A DNA stretch of 64,000 nt from Branchiostoma floridae (taxonomy: Eukaryota; Chordata; Leptocardii; Amphioxiformes; Branchiostomatidae): contig NC_049981.1 of the NCBI RefSeq assembly GCF_000003815.2, positions 24,569,675-24,633,674 of the forward strand, written 5' to 3'. The notes under the pieces were generated by a model. It was not told where the DNA came from, did not search any database, and worked only from the letters and a program-made list of their open reading frames with translations. The position numbers and the translations under genes were made by a program. Position 1 is the stretch's first letter. Each line of letters opens with the position of its first letter. Below are positions 26,990 to 40,400 of the stretch, piece by piece.

Positions 26990-27437
26990 CAGGTTTAACG
27001 CAGAGTACAGTAAGCACGTTTAGCAGAGAGCTGTGTTTAAACCTGTTGTGTGTTGCTTGTTGTGGGCTGATTTACATCTCGAGCTTGTGGAGTTTTCCAC
27101 ACCTTTCCTCAGCGATCACTACCGTCTGGAATCCGTCAGGACGAGACGGGGAGGCGGGCCCGGTGTCCCGTTTGGAGGTTTCTCCGGGGCACATTTCCTT
27201 TCAGCCGGTTAGTTTACAACAAACATGTGTGGAGCGCTTCGCACCAAGTGAGCCGAGAATTCTGAGTGCGTACAAGAAGTGCTGAGAGAAACGATACTTG
27301 TTACGGGGGCTAGATTTACTGTCTAGGAAACTGCTCGGAGTCTTTGTGAGAACTCAAGCGCGCGAAGTTTGATCCAGCAGGGGTTCGCACAGAAGTCGTC
27401 AGATGTCAGAGTCGGTAACCTTGTCCGACATACCGAC

Positions 27438-27563
27438 ATGGAAGCCCACTTGCAGGGCCTGTTCTCTGAAAAGTGTGTGTGTGTGAGGAGGGGATATGAT
27501 TTGTTGTTTTGTGACGAGGGGGGTTCCTACAACAAAAGCATCGGAACAAACATATTCAAATAA
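27438..27563 (+). CDS. Possible 41-aa microprotein in a short transcript
   Basis: ATG in ACATGG context, opening MEAHLQGLFSEKCVCVRRGY and ending IGTNIFK at a TAA that lies inside the AATAAA at 27559-27564. No signal peptide or domain is seen. Its only support is position: downstream of a TATA box and GC-rich leader, and just before a poly(A) signal. Coding status is speculative. Confidence 0.15.
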   Translation: MEAHLQGLFSEKCVCVRRGYDLLFCDEGGSYNKSIGTNIFK

Positions 27564-27564
27564 A
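27559..27564 (+). terminator. Candidate poly(A) signal
   Basis: AATAAA at the border where a GC-richer block (26.98-27.56 kb) turns AT-rich, with further AATAAA-like words at about 27603-27612. It may end a short plus-strand transcript. Confidence 0.25.
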
Positions 27565-30500
27565 GAAACTCACCACAACACAGCAACATATCACTATAAT
27601 GAAATAAATAAACTGTTATAAAGTTGCATTGTTCAGTTGACAACGTTTCACGAGTATTTTTTTTTTAAATTATAAAGCAAGAACGCAAAAGACGCAACTA
27701 TGTCCGAAACAGCAGATGTAAATGGGATAAAAAAGCGTTATTTCTTCAACCACTTGTTGGGCAGATATCTAATTTATTTTTGCTTTCCGTAGGCTCACAT
27801 ATTGAAATCACATGGCATTCCTTATACAACGATATGAATAAACTGTCCTACGAAAGACTTAACTAAATGCATTTTTACAAATTAGATGTTATTTAGAAAA
27901 GTGGTGCCCGATAAACAACAACTGGTTACCGTACTTGCAAGTGTAACAGTTGTAAAAATTATATTTGTTTTGTGTTTTTCCCCAAGATTGCTAATAAAAG
28001 CCAAATAGAACAAAGCCCATTTTGTCCCAAAATGCGGGATACTCAGTCTCGACTCAGTCTATAACATTGATATCAAAAGTGATCTTATATTATGAAGCAT
28101 AGAAATACAAAAATATAAACACATACACATACAGACACACAGATGGAGGGGCTAGACAAACAAACAGACAGACGCAAAAACAGATTCTAGAAAACTCAAA
28201 ACCTCCGATAAGAACTTAGAATATAACCAAAAAACAGGTTTGTCGATGATTGATATGTAAATCAGTGCCAATCGTTCATAAGAATTTAATAACCCAGCTG
28301 TCTGGAAGCGTTGTGTGACGTCGCAAATGTGATTCATACCCAGAGTAGTTGGTTAGCGTGAAAGTATCATTTTGATACCAAAAAAAGAAAATCACATTTT
28401 TTCTACGCCCAACAGATTATCCTTCTGCATAAGCAATTCTTATTGTTCGCAAATACGTACCCATCAAATTGTGTTAATTGCGCAAATGCTGAGACCAGAT
28501 TTCTTTGAATATAGTTCAGAAGTCTCATGTTGTTGTAATATGTATTATGATATTCAGAAATATCCATCGTTTAACACAGAAATTAAGTGACTGTTTTGCT
28601 ATCATAATAGCATAGTGTTTTTGTTTTGTTTAATTAAGAACTTGTGATTAAGCAACGAATCTGCGGTCAGAAACTACAGTGTTGTTGGGGCCCTGTCATT
28701 AAACGGCGAGCTCGCAGCGATCTTCCTGCAACAAAAATTCGATTCATGTAACCCTTAACGTTTTCATTGGAATATCATGCAAAACGCTTGATCAGAATAC
28801 AAAATGAAAAACAAAGCTTAAAAAAGATTCATTTTTTTAAAAATCCATGAACTTAAATTTGAACAGCGCTTTGACAAATTGCAGTGCGGTCACAGCAAAG
28901 TCACTTCCCTTGTGGAACGGTGTTCAAAATAGGTTCAGGACATGAAAAGCCTCAATATTTGTAAAAAATTCTGACAGAAGAAAATTCAAAGTTAACATAC
29001 AGTCATTTTAGCGGGAAGAAGTTGACATATAGTCATTGTAGCGGGAAGAAGTTGACATACAGTCATTGTAGCGCTTAGGCCTGCCAAAACTTTGCTGAGA
29101 ATTATACCACAGAAACTACAGCGAATGTGACTGCCCTAAATCTTATCAATTCAGAGACTGCAAACACTGCCCCAGGCCTCACAAACACGCTTCTCGCATA
29201 ACAGAATTCAAAATATCCAAAACGCGAGTTTTCTTTATAAAATGTTGTAACGCCTTGCAGGGATGATCTAAAAATGATGAGAGCGGTGGGGCACAAAAAT
29301 GGTAAGACGATCATTATGAAGGCCCTATCTGTGACATGTTGACAGCATGTTGGGTGGTAGCTGACCCTGAAGTAATGCTTATCTCAAAAATCATACGTGG
29401 AAAATATCTCAGTCAGCTCATCGTCTGCAATTACGTCAATCAACAGGGGTATCATGTTTCACTCAAATTGTTTAGAAGACCTTCCGATCTATTCAGAATT
29501 ACCCACAATTATCGCAACAAAAGTACGTTTCTTCGTCTCTACACGAACAAAACAAGCTAGAGGCAACAGTTTGCTCTGGACGTTAGGTACATTATCTAAT
29601 AGATATGTTGATTAAATCAGCTGGATTCTCACAGAAACTGTATGGACAATGCATGATTGTCTGGCTAAATCTAAGGTGCAGACAAAAGCATTGCCCAGTT
29701 TTTTTGATGGACCATAGTCCTACGTTATCTCTACTGTGGCACCAAGGCATGTCTGTTACCTTAGCAACTATCTGTCCGCGCCGTGTAGCCGGCCTTCTTC
29801 GCTGGGACTTGGAGAAGGACATGGAGATTTTTGCACACGAACTGCAATAGCTTGTGTTTACTTGTTGTTGCTGTTGCTGTCGTTGTTTTGCAATATTTTA
29901 ATTTAAAAAAAAACTTGTACAAAATCATCTGGGTACCCGCTATATAGACAAGTCTAGCTTGATGCGCAGATAGATTGAGTTTGTCCGATTTTTTAAAAGT
30001 GAAATGCGTATGAGATACAGCCACTTTGTACCGGCATAATATTTACAACTCTATTCTCACACCTTTTTTTAAAAGTTTTTTTGCATGGAATTGACGCGCT
30101 GATTTGACAGTTTTGACGAACGTATTCCAATTCGTTCGTTTCATGTACATTTGGCCCCATAAATTGGGGACATGTCTGCGCCTATAGTCGAAAGCAAGGT
30201 GAAGCAGAACTGTAGCAGACAACATTCGAGGAAACTCTTGACACACAAGACTTGTTTTTCCTTACACTGTTTTCATCCGTTAACGAAATCTAAGATCGCC
30301 GGTGTAACACCTATATTGCTGACAATGTAACATTGGGATCATATTTTCGTACTACAGTTGTACATGTACCTGCTGTCAGTATCTACCTCCAGAGTTACAA
30401 TGATTTCTTGGTAAGCTGTTCATCCTCGCGGCCAGTCTGTTTTAAGAATTCTTATAGAACCGTTTCGTTTCTTGTGTTGTTTGTAGCCCTGCAATTTGTA

Positions 30501-30700
30501 TGTACCAATACACCCCCCCCCCCCCATACGTTAGAACATATATTGGACCAGTAATTAAACCTATTATCATTTGTTTCAACTGGGAAGAACATTTTTCTAT
30601 AAGTAAATATAACTGAATTAGACGTTAAGCAAACTATGTTGTTCGGTTATGCAAATGCTAATAAGGCCTCAGGAAAAACAGCTGCAAAGTTAGGTGTCAA
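27565..30700. other. AT-rich intergenic DNA
   Basis: Contains a small tandem repeat (28989-29073), a TTG/CTG-rich patch near 29857-29888 and a C13 run at 30513-30525. Overlapping frames at 29.3-29.9 kb lie on both strands and are not credible genes. Confidence 0.55.
28989..29073. repeat. 30-bp tandem repeat, about 2.8 copies
   Basis: The unit AAGTTGACATACAGTCATTG plus TAGCGGGAAG repeats at 28989, 29019 and 29049 with few substitutions; the third copy breaks off after TAGCG. Confidence 0.9.
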
Positions 30701-33700
30701 GCTAATTGTGGCTACGAATAAACTCAAAAACTCCGAATAAACTCATCCCCAATTCCTACATCGCATTCGCGGCAAAATCGAATCTGTTTTCTTTGATGAA
30801 ATTACTTTACTAATTTCGAAGTTTACGGGTCAAGGAAGCACTAGCTTTCAAAGTAGCAGAGTGAAATATTCGAGTTCAGGTGAAAAACACGCGCGACCCT
30901 AGCGATTTGGAAAGTCCGCGACCTTCTTGGCTCGGCTGAAGGTCGATGAAAAGTGTGACGCTGGCGTAATGGCGCCACCCACGGACGCTGCACTGCTTTC
31001 CGCTCCGACTTAACCTTTTCAAAAGTCAGAGGTAAAAATGAACACATCTACGCGGCATTAATATTACACTTAGCGAGGACTGGCGGTAAATGGGTTATCT
31101 AAGCATCAAGTACTGGTGGTGAGCTCAGTTGAAACACGGTTGGTTAAAATTGCATGTTTTCGAAGGATTGCGAAGATGTCGTTTTGATAAGTGAATGAAG
31201 AAACCTGTGTTCTATATGCCAGGTAGACAAGCTACTTACTGATTGTGTGATAGCTAATGGATTAGATAAAGTATCCAAAGCATTTAAAGTACTTTTAAAT
31301 ATCGCTTACCAACATGTCCACGGTCTAACTATTTGTAGTGACGACTTTCTAAAGACTCGCGCTAGGTACTTCGGAACTTAGAAAAAAATCCGGTCTGTTT
31401 TGACAGTTCCCCTTCAAGCACCCTACAGAAAGCTCTAAGTTAGTCGTAATTGACAGTGTTGAACAGAGGAGCAGTTTGTTCAGTCGGTCTTCAAGGACTT
31501 CAAAACAATCGTTTTGAATTAACACATTTCTGTGTCCCCGTATGTGTGCCGGAACCTTGAGTCCCACCGCATACAGGAAACTCTGCGCCCCCTAGAAATT
31601 TTAAGCCCAAGTTTCCTTATTATCATACGGTAATGAGAGATAGAATATCTTTCCTATCTGCAGAAAAGGTGTAGGAAAAACATCACCTGAATCTAATAAT
31701 GTCTTATTTCTCATAAATACACACGCAAAAGTATGTTAATGCATATGATCCTCTTGCCGCAGTCATCTAGTCGCTGTCATACCATGGAAATTCCCATCAA
31801 AATTCTCATGAAAAACGTCATGTCCCACATAAAAGCCATGGCAATAGTGTGTATTAGACATGTACAGTATGAAATCATCAAATCGTTTCATTAGAAATAC
31901 CAAGCAATTGGCATGGCCCGGCACGGAACTTTGACCTAAAGTTGTATAACACGCCTTGTATAAGACCTGTAATAGATACGCATTTTAACCAGGTGCTAGT
32001 GCAGAACAAAAATGATTAGTACAGCTTTATCTATTTCTGTCACATACCTTTAATTTGCGTGTCTAACATAAACAGTACAATAGATTATTGTTCTTTATGG
32101 TTTGTTTTTTTACGATTCGTAAATGGACAAATTTCTATCGCTGCAGCTGTTTCAGACATACATTGGACGTTCTAACAACTCAGTTCCCTATTCGTGTCTA
32201 CTACTATTGATACTATTTAACCTACGTGTAGTATTCAATGGTTTCCTACCCTAACTTAGTTCATGTGAGGACATTTCTAATGTCCTACCCCAACTCAGTT
32301 CATGTAAGGGTATTTCTAATGTCCTCGCATCAACTTAATATTTATCAAACAATCCGAACGGCAGGCAAAATTGCAGACTTCTATTTCTGTCTGAATATGT
32401 CGATTCTACCCTAAGCATGAATGGTAGCTTTAATGATAATAGTCGGAGTTTAAGTTGTTACAAATAGATATACCACAACAGTGTGCTAGTAACGGTATGT
32501 ACGAATTGTGTATGTACCTATTCTATGATAAAATGATAAGATTAAGAAAGATTACCAACTCTTAAAAATGAAATGCTCACACAGATGCAAACCTATCTGC
32601 AACTGTACGCACAGACAGGTGTAACACTAGAGTCGGTTATTTATTACCTTCGCCAATTAGGTGATATTTTCGGTAAGAATTTCTTTGTTTGTGGTTGAAG
32701 TTGAAACAGCATAACTCAAAAGGTGATAAATGGACCGCAATGGCATTTGATGTGTTATTTGATCTTGGTCTTGTTTTCGTTCTGATGCATACAGTCATAA
32801 ATTTTACTTCAACTTTTAGACAAATCCTATTATTTCTCTTTGGCTCATTTTGCCATATACGGTTTATAATGCCATTTATTTTGTCGGTTATTCATAACTC
32901 AACTATTGCTAGAGCACTAAGTTACACGTAAGACTTTCTTCACATGTTGACTCAAATGATAGTAGAGATTGGTGCTTGACTCACATTTTGTGCAGTTTGT
33001 ACAGTTCGAAGCTACCATGTAGCCAGTATACGTGCATGCAGTCACGTAACTGTATGTACCGTATATATTTAGAGTTCTGAGAAATAGAAAAGTTCGATAA
33101 TATGGTGGCAAAAGGTGTACAAATCCGGTTCACGCTGTCGCACAGTGCCAAGTAGACTTTACCACAAAACAAGACCTGCGCAGACCTAAGCATAAATGAT
33201 ATCACAGATTAGAACTAAGCCGCCGCTCGTATTGTTGTATTGAACAGAGATAGAAATAGCAGATAAGTTTACAGCGCGTGGAAGCTATAGCAATAACGGA
33301 CTAGCGTGCGTCAGGTATGATAAAGATCCATCTAAGTCAAAGGCTGATATTTTGAGTTAATGCCGACAAAGGCGAGAACCCATTTTTCGGAAGAACGAGC
33401 ATTTTGATGTTGTATTTAGCAGACATATGTGCAGTTATTAATAACGTGTATATTGTTTTGTACACAGGAAAGGTTTGGGCATGAGTAGGTGCCGAACAAA
33501 GATGATTGACATTATCAGATACCGTATCTGCAGTGTTTCGCGAACGTCTGTTTACAGACATTTCTAAAGCTACGCTGGTCACCGCAAGTAGCACTGAGGG
33601 TATTACAGGGTCTGCTAAAATTACTGTTCGTAGCTTGAGGTCTTACAGCCGATAAAACCTTAAAAAAACTGTGCAGATTTATCTTTCAAAATAATGTTTT

Positions 33701-35000
33701 TAACATATAATGACAACTGAAAAACAATGTTGACATTTGCAGGCCGTGCCGTGCATTCAGGATAATATTTATAGCATATCTTACCATTTGAGAAATGATA
33801 AAAAAGCACAAGCATTCACAGAAAAAACATCACACTGCAATGCCCTTCTTCTTAATACTATAACTTTTCATTGCAAAGGCTATGCTGGGTAATATTTAGG
33901 TGACATTACACGACGGTATTAGCAAAATGTCACACGGCGGCATCTTACAGAAATTTTACCCTTAGCTGGAACGACGCACAAACTGGTTCTGGTTTAAAAG
34001 TACATCATGCATAAGCAAAATGGATACACAACTTGTATAATCAGGTTTACTGGCTAAATTGCCTTATTACATCGTAAAGTAAATTATATCTAAAAATTGT
34101 TGTAGTAGCCGCTGATACATTTAAAATGCCTGGGCCATTGTCATAACACCTGTTTGTAGACAGTATTTCTTTGACAGGTAAATTCTTTGACAGTTAAATG
34201 AAATGATAGTACCTTGAATCAAAACCTTAAGTGACGTAAATAAACACCATATTACATATGGTTATATCAAACATCAAGAGCGTATAACGTTTAGCTATAT
34301 GACGATGTTGAAATATACGCTTGATATGGGTCAAACTGAAAATAGTTCTTGTTCTGGTATCGTATTGATATATTAACATCCAAACATTTTACCCTGTATA
34401 TAGCCTTGGCAGTGCCCTTATGTGGATTTTATATCCCCACGCAGCGCTGTAGAGTCCCCGTCGTACATATAGCTACCCTAATGTTACACGTTTATCATAT
34501 CAGACTTAATGGTAAATGTTGTACTACAGTAAGCAACAATCGTACTTTCTGGTAGCACTTTTTATCACATTTACATACAAACTGAGCAAAATCTGAGCAA
34601 AATCTACATACAAACTGTATTGTCTTCCGACAGCCTCTACGTTTTATATTTCAATCACATTTAATATGTAGTTGCAATAGAAGCGCGGTCATATACAGAG
34701 TCCTGTATTAGCAAGTACAATACAAACTACAATGCATATTCTATGAATAGTTTGACGTTTGGCAAACCATAGGATTCAACAATTCTTTAATCTTGAAAGA
34801 CCGCTAGCGGGAAGTATAAGCAGTCATTGAAAAGGTATAAGAAAACTATAGGCTCTTCTACGGAGTATTTTCTTGTATGCTATATGTAGAATCCCTCTCT
34901 ATATATCATCAACAAAACATACGCCCCAGAGAGTCAACTCTGCTTAAGACTAGGGAAACGTTGACAAGAGAGAAAATTATTGGTTGTAAAGACAGAGTAT
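30701..35000. other. AT-rich intergenic DNA with one GC-richer patch
   Basis: The patch at about 30840-31030 is CpG-bearing. The rest is AT-rich, with a short tandem duplication at 32245-32322 and a local copy of GAGCAAAATCT near 34585-34602. No exon is supported. Confidence 0.5.
32245..32322. repeat. 39-bp tandem duplication
   Basis: Two adjacent copies starting CCTACCC(T/C)AACT(T/C)AG and ending ATTTCTAATGT, about 85-90% alike, followed by a short partial third copy. Confidence 0.85.
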
Positions 35001-37800
35001 GATGCCTTATTTTAGTCTATCTTTCATGGCAACATATGAACGAGTCGTTATAATCATTCTCCAACTCACCTTCCGCAGCGAAATCCCGGTTGTAGATGGC
35101 AAGCTTAAGCTAGATGTCTAGTGACAACACAGAATTATGGGAGATTAGCCACTACGTTAGAAATGACGTATACATAAGGCATATGCGGCAAGAATTACGA
35201 GCGCTCTGAGAGTGTCGACCAGAAATACATGTATAAACACGGTAAAATTCGTCCGTTTTGTTTCTCGCTGTTTTTTTTTTTTAAAGATGCTGTAATGGAG
35301 TTGAGTCCCTTGCCTTGGTGAGAAAAAAGGGTTCAATCATGTGGATCTAATACTGCTTACAGGTGACTACGGATTCTGCCGCCACACAGGGCGAAATGTA
35401 CGCCGGATAATCTCTCTAAACGCCTTGCCTACTCCAAAGTTGTCAGTTCAAATCGATGGGTGACATATGGCTAGAAAATTGACCGTGAAAGATCACTACA
35501 TATTCATGCCTGTCAAATAGTATGGGCAGAAATTATGATATATCGAGTTACTGCCGATGTTTTTTTGGGATTATCTTTAGTAGAAATAATTGTGTACCGG
35601 GCTGAAACATAACGGACGAAACCTGAGGCCTTGCGTGGATTAACCGGCGAACTAATGCGCTTTGACTTTGCATGAAGAACATATGGGGCGGACTTTTTGA
35701 ATCTATGCATGCCGCAAAACATTGTTATGTCTGGGTGTGGATCCTCGTAATTCTTTGTTGGACGTTTCGAATGCCATTTTAAGCTCCCCTCCCAGTTTTG
35801 TTGACGTAACTGTTGTAAAAGTAACATGCGAGCAACGTTGCATTACACCTCCTAGATGATTTCTACTCCAAATTTGTGATTAAAAAACTAAGATCTTAAC
35901 ATTTGTCAAACTGTCGGTAAAAGGTCACAGAATGTAGAAGGTTTATCGGTAATTTTACGCAAAATTGGAAAATACTAGATCAAGCAGCAGAACATAATCC
36001 TCTTTACAGATCAAAGTCGCCTGCTCGCGCCAAGGTCGGTTGATTAGCTTGCTTTCGTGCACATAAAGGACATAAGACCAAATCCCTCCCCTTAACGCCG
36101 AGTAAGCTACCATGCACATGCACCCACCTGACTTATCTCTCCATTATTTTTGCTCCGACAGCAGTTAATAATTTAATATCCGTAAAGAAGATTATTTGAC
36201 CAGCCCCGTGCTCAAGTACTCGCGCCCCACATTAGGGGTAGGGCAGCGTGGCTCTAATGCTTCTTGTCGAAAGTGAGCGTAAGTAATCGTTTTATCAGAG
36301 TGAATGGACCAGTGGACAAAGTCAGATCGGATTGAGGGAGCTAAATCAGCAGTATGATTCGGATGAAGCTCGGTTTGTATAAATCAGCTCTCAACTACAA
36401 ATGTCGCTAACGATTTACACTTGCTCTCATCTCCACTCATATTTCTTATTGTTGTTTCCCTTTTTTTCTTGTCTTGAAGGTTCACAAAATCATCTAAAAG
36501 TAGACAACTGTAACGCAAGACCAACGAAACTAGAAATGAAATTAAAGCGTGGTTATATTCATAGAATACCTAAAGAACAACTAAATCGACACATTTCGTA
36601 TCTAAGTAATTGTGTTTTTTGTTTGTTTTTTGTTAAGTTATATCCATATGCTGTGTCCCTTTACACACTGTCAAGCCATTATAATAATCCTACACTCACA
36701 AATTGTGCGGAACAATCTTATTACACCACAACGTTCAAATCAGCCAACAAACCATTTAAATACAGCGATGCTCTGGGGCTATGTGAATCCTAGTGAAAAA
36801 CTGGTGACGAAATTGATTCTAAAGATTAGAATTGTTATGTATGGGAGTTAAGATGCAGTTTGTCTACAAAATTTCGCTAATTAAAGCCAAAAACAGTGGG
36901 ATTGTCGGAACGCAAAAAAAGAGCAACTCTGTCTATTAGCCACCCCTATTTTATGAACAGGAAAAAACAAGTCCGTGTAAACTTCATCTCATATAAAAAG
37001 AATAGACTTATATGTTTCGATAGATGATGAAATATTTGCAGCATGTAAGGGGAAAATGGTAAATAAATTCCATATTCTGCTTACTTATTATAATGTAAGA
37101 TAATGCAAGAGTACTTCGTTTTAAGATTTGCACCAAAGCCTATCTTGTAAAACCGTTTTGAAATGTTTACATCATTTTCTTGATGTAGGCGTATACATTT
37201 CTTATGAATTAAAGTGAATGCTCCAAAACGCTACCCTAGTCACTATATATGATGATAAGTCCACTTTGTAATATACTACATGACATTATGCTTCTGTGTA
37301 CTGCACATGTAGTTGCGCTAACTTTGTGTTTTGCGAACTAAGATTATGTTGTATGCGTTTGACTTACACTAAGTGGAATCTTTTGCGTCAATTCACACTA
37401 CATTACATATTCAAAATTGAATGCATTTATGATGGCGTACACTTTGTTATATGGGCCATGGAAATTTGAAGCATTTTACTGTACATATAATGCAGTTTCC
37501 TGTTCTATTCACACATGGTTGCTTTTGTGACACTTTCTAATGATTCCACAGTATGAAGTATGATACGCATGGGTCTTATGTACTTATTCTACTTTTCTAG
37601 AAATTACACTTTGTGACTTTATGTTTGTGAAACAAAAAATAAAGATAATGTCTTAAATCCCAGAAAGACACAGATGCGACAGACGTTGCAATGTTGCTTC
37701 TGTTTTATTTATCTGTTTCCTTTCGTTAATTAGTCAACTTATCTACATTTGATACTGGCTTCCCATCCACAAAATACAAAAACCTTTCACGTGTCGACGT
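35001..37800. other. Intergenic DNA, GC-richer at 35.3-36.4 kb
   Basis: A minus-strand frame at 35513-35827 and a plus-strand frame at 36401-36793 are open but match nothing known and are AT-driven. From 36.8 to 37.8 kb the DNA is AT-rich with no signal. Confidence 0.45.
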
Positions 37801-40400
37801 TTCCGTAACCTTTTTACCTTCACCCTCCTTCCAGGATTTGACAACAGCGCCCCCTATCCTGACAGTTCTGTCAGTGCGTTACATGCTGTCTGGTGGGTGC
37901 GCAGGTGTATACTCTAAATGCATCAGGTGTGTCAAATAAATGATAAAAACTCTACATTTTATTCACTCTTGCCGGGCGTCTTAAGTTTCAGTCCGTTTGT
38001 TAAGCTGAAGGTCTGGTCTTGGTTTGGGAAAAGTGACGCATAGAGACAGGGCATGGGAAACTATACTTTCCAGTCCAACGGAAACTCCTGTACTATGTCA
38101 AAACCAATTTCAAGAAATAGAGACTTCGCTAAATCCGGCTACTTTAGACGCTGAGACACTGCTAATCCCCGCAAAGTCCTCTCTCCTTATTCAATAAGCA
38201 TTCTGCAATGTTTACGATGGTGAAATTAATAACAGTGGCTTGACACAGCCAGACCTCGAGAGTTCGGCTCTCCAAACAACATGACAGAAAATAAATCCTG
38301 AGCGATCCCGTCTGGCAAGGTCAGCTGGCGACTGGAAGGTCAGACTCAAACAGAATTCACAGCAACAAATCAAGGATAACATCAAGACGAGGAGTTGAAA
38401 GAAAGCTTTAATGTGAAACATGTACCGATGTTTGGGGGCTTACCGGAACGTTCGCCCTTGATCTTCTAAACCACTCCCCTTAGATTTTGCAGGCTGGTTG
38501 AGCGCTCCTTTTGAAGGATTGCGAGCTCCTCATTGGGGGATTTTTCTGGTAACAGGAGGCTTGTGTGAACCGCTAGAATATGCCTTATTTTGAAAACGCC
38601 AGGCTTTGAAGATCACATAACGCCGATCACACAATTTCCTTGGTATTACGAGTAGGAAGCTTTGACTTGGTTTCGGCCAGGTTCCTTGTGAAGCCCTGTA
38701 ACAGCCATGTTCCTTTTTCTAAACGCCGTGTGGGACTGGTCTTTGTTTGGTACTGAACATGTCTGCAGGAATAGACATAACGCCCTCAGATTCATTTACA
38801 TACAATTGTTTAATTAAACTGTTTTTGTAGAGGTTGATAAGCCTCAAAGGCCTGATGTATTCTTTAAAAAAAAACGCTTTAAAAATGTGCTTTTTGTGAC
38901 TCCCGGATTGCCACCCTCAGCCGTGATGACAGTTTAGTATAGTCCCAGCAGTTCGTACACAGCCGTGAAAGCAAACTTCCCCTCCCCTAATTAACCACCG
39001 CTGGGTTCGTAATTTACCCAGAAAACGTGTTGATTGTATCAAAAAGGTGCTAATCCTGTCGCTTTAGCACGTTTTGTAAAGTCCGAGTGGTGCGATGTTC
39101 CGCCTCGCACCGACACAATATTTGTGCCCCGCTGTGAGCCACCCCCCGAAAATCACACCCCAGAATTTTCTTACGCCAACAGTCATCCCAGGGTGTCCTA
39201 CCATCCTACCAAAAAGCCATTTGATCCGAGATTAGAGTGTTTGAAAACCATCACGAGTGAAGGACAGTTAATCCCCGGTTAATCCTTCAAAAAGGCTATG
39301 CCATTTGCAAGCCAACATGGCCGCCTGTCTTATAGTTCGCTCGGGGGACTCTGAAATGTCAGACGAACACAAGGTTGTGTATGACAGCCAGACTATGGCG
39401 AAACCTGTGTGTGACTGAACCCTGTACTCCGTGTCAGACGACAGCGCGGATAAAGCCCAGCTCAGGTGTCTGTGCGACCAGACGGGACTCTGTGCGGTTC
39501 AGTTGTGTGCGGAGGGCGTGCGGGAAACTCGACACGTCCTATTTGGACAGGTGTGACGAAGATGGATGCGAATTTAATCGCCTTTAGCAACGCCCAACTC
39601 GTTAGCAAGGCTTGTTGAGAGTTTATCCAAGCTTAATTGGGGGGAGGCTGATAAAAATGATACAGTCGAACTGTCATGGTTTCTGCGTGGTTTCAAGAAC
39701 CCTCTCCGGGTGAACTTTGACATTTGTAAACAATTTTTGGGCTAACTTGACGGTGTTTTTAGTTTTAAACACGCGGGAAGCTAGAGGGAACCTAGTTCTG
39801 ATTTGTTTATAGTACACGGTCTCTAAGGGGTCTGCCGACACAGTTTGACAGGGGCCATGCGTAGCCTGTCAGAAAAGGTGTCCACGTCTTTATGGAAAGA
39901 CGAGGAACCTCTTTAACACTGAAGGGTGCTAGTAGACGCAGCTTATAGACGAGTTGATATCAGGTGTTAAGTGGTACAGTCATTTTCTGCCAGTTTCACA
40001 ATCTGAGTTAGCTAGCTTGCTTTTTGCGGGTGGGGTTATTTTGAGATATGTTTAACACTGTATTGCAGCAAGATATGCCTGAGTCTTTGTCTGCAAAACT
40101 ATCAGACCACAACCCTCCGCCAGCCCCTTTTCAACACATCGAAATGATCACACAGAAACACGCTTGGCTCGAAGCGACCCCAAAACAACACGGGGTCTTT
40201 GAACTGATATACAACCGTCACCCGTGAGTTGTAATCCGCAAGCAACATTGAGAACACACACTTTAGCAGAGGCCAGGGGGTAAGCACGGGGGACCAGGGG
40301 GCTTTCAGGGGGGTTGATGGAAAAGGAGAGTTGGGTGAGGCGCGGATAGAATATCAAAAGCCTGTCGTTCTGTCACAAACTGACCTAATTACTTCTGCAC
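37801..40400. other. GC-richer region, candidate regulatory landscape
   Basis: Non-repetitive, CpG-bearing DNA with homeodomain-like words (TTTAATTAAACT near 38808, CCTAATTAACC near 38987, TTAATTGGGGGG at 39633-39644). ACATGGCCGCC at about 39315-39325 opens a short plus-strand frame. The frames at 39034-39282 and 39375-39587 are not recognisable. A function in gene regulation is inference from composition and motif content. Confidence 0.3.

Noticed and set aside
36401-36793. 130-codon plus-strand frame
   Set aside because: AT-driven composition and no recognisable domain.
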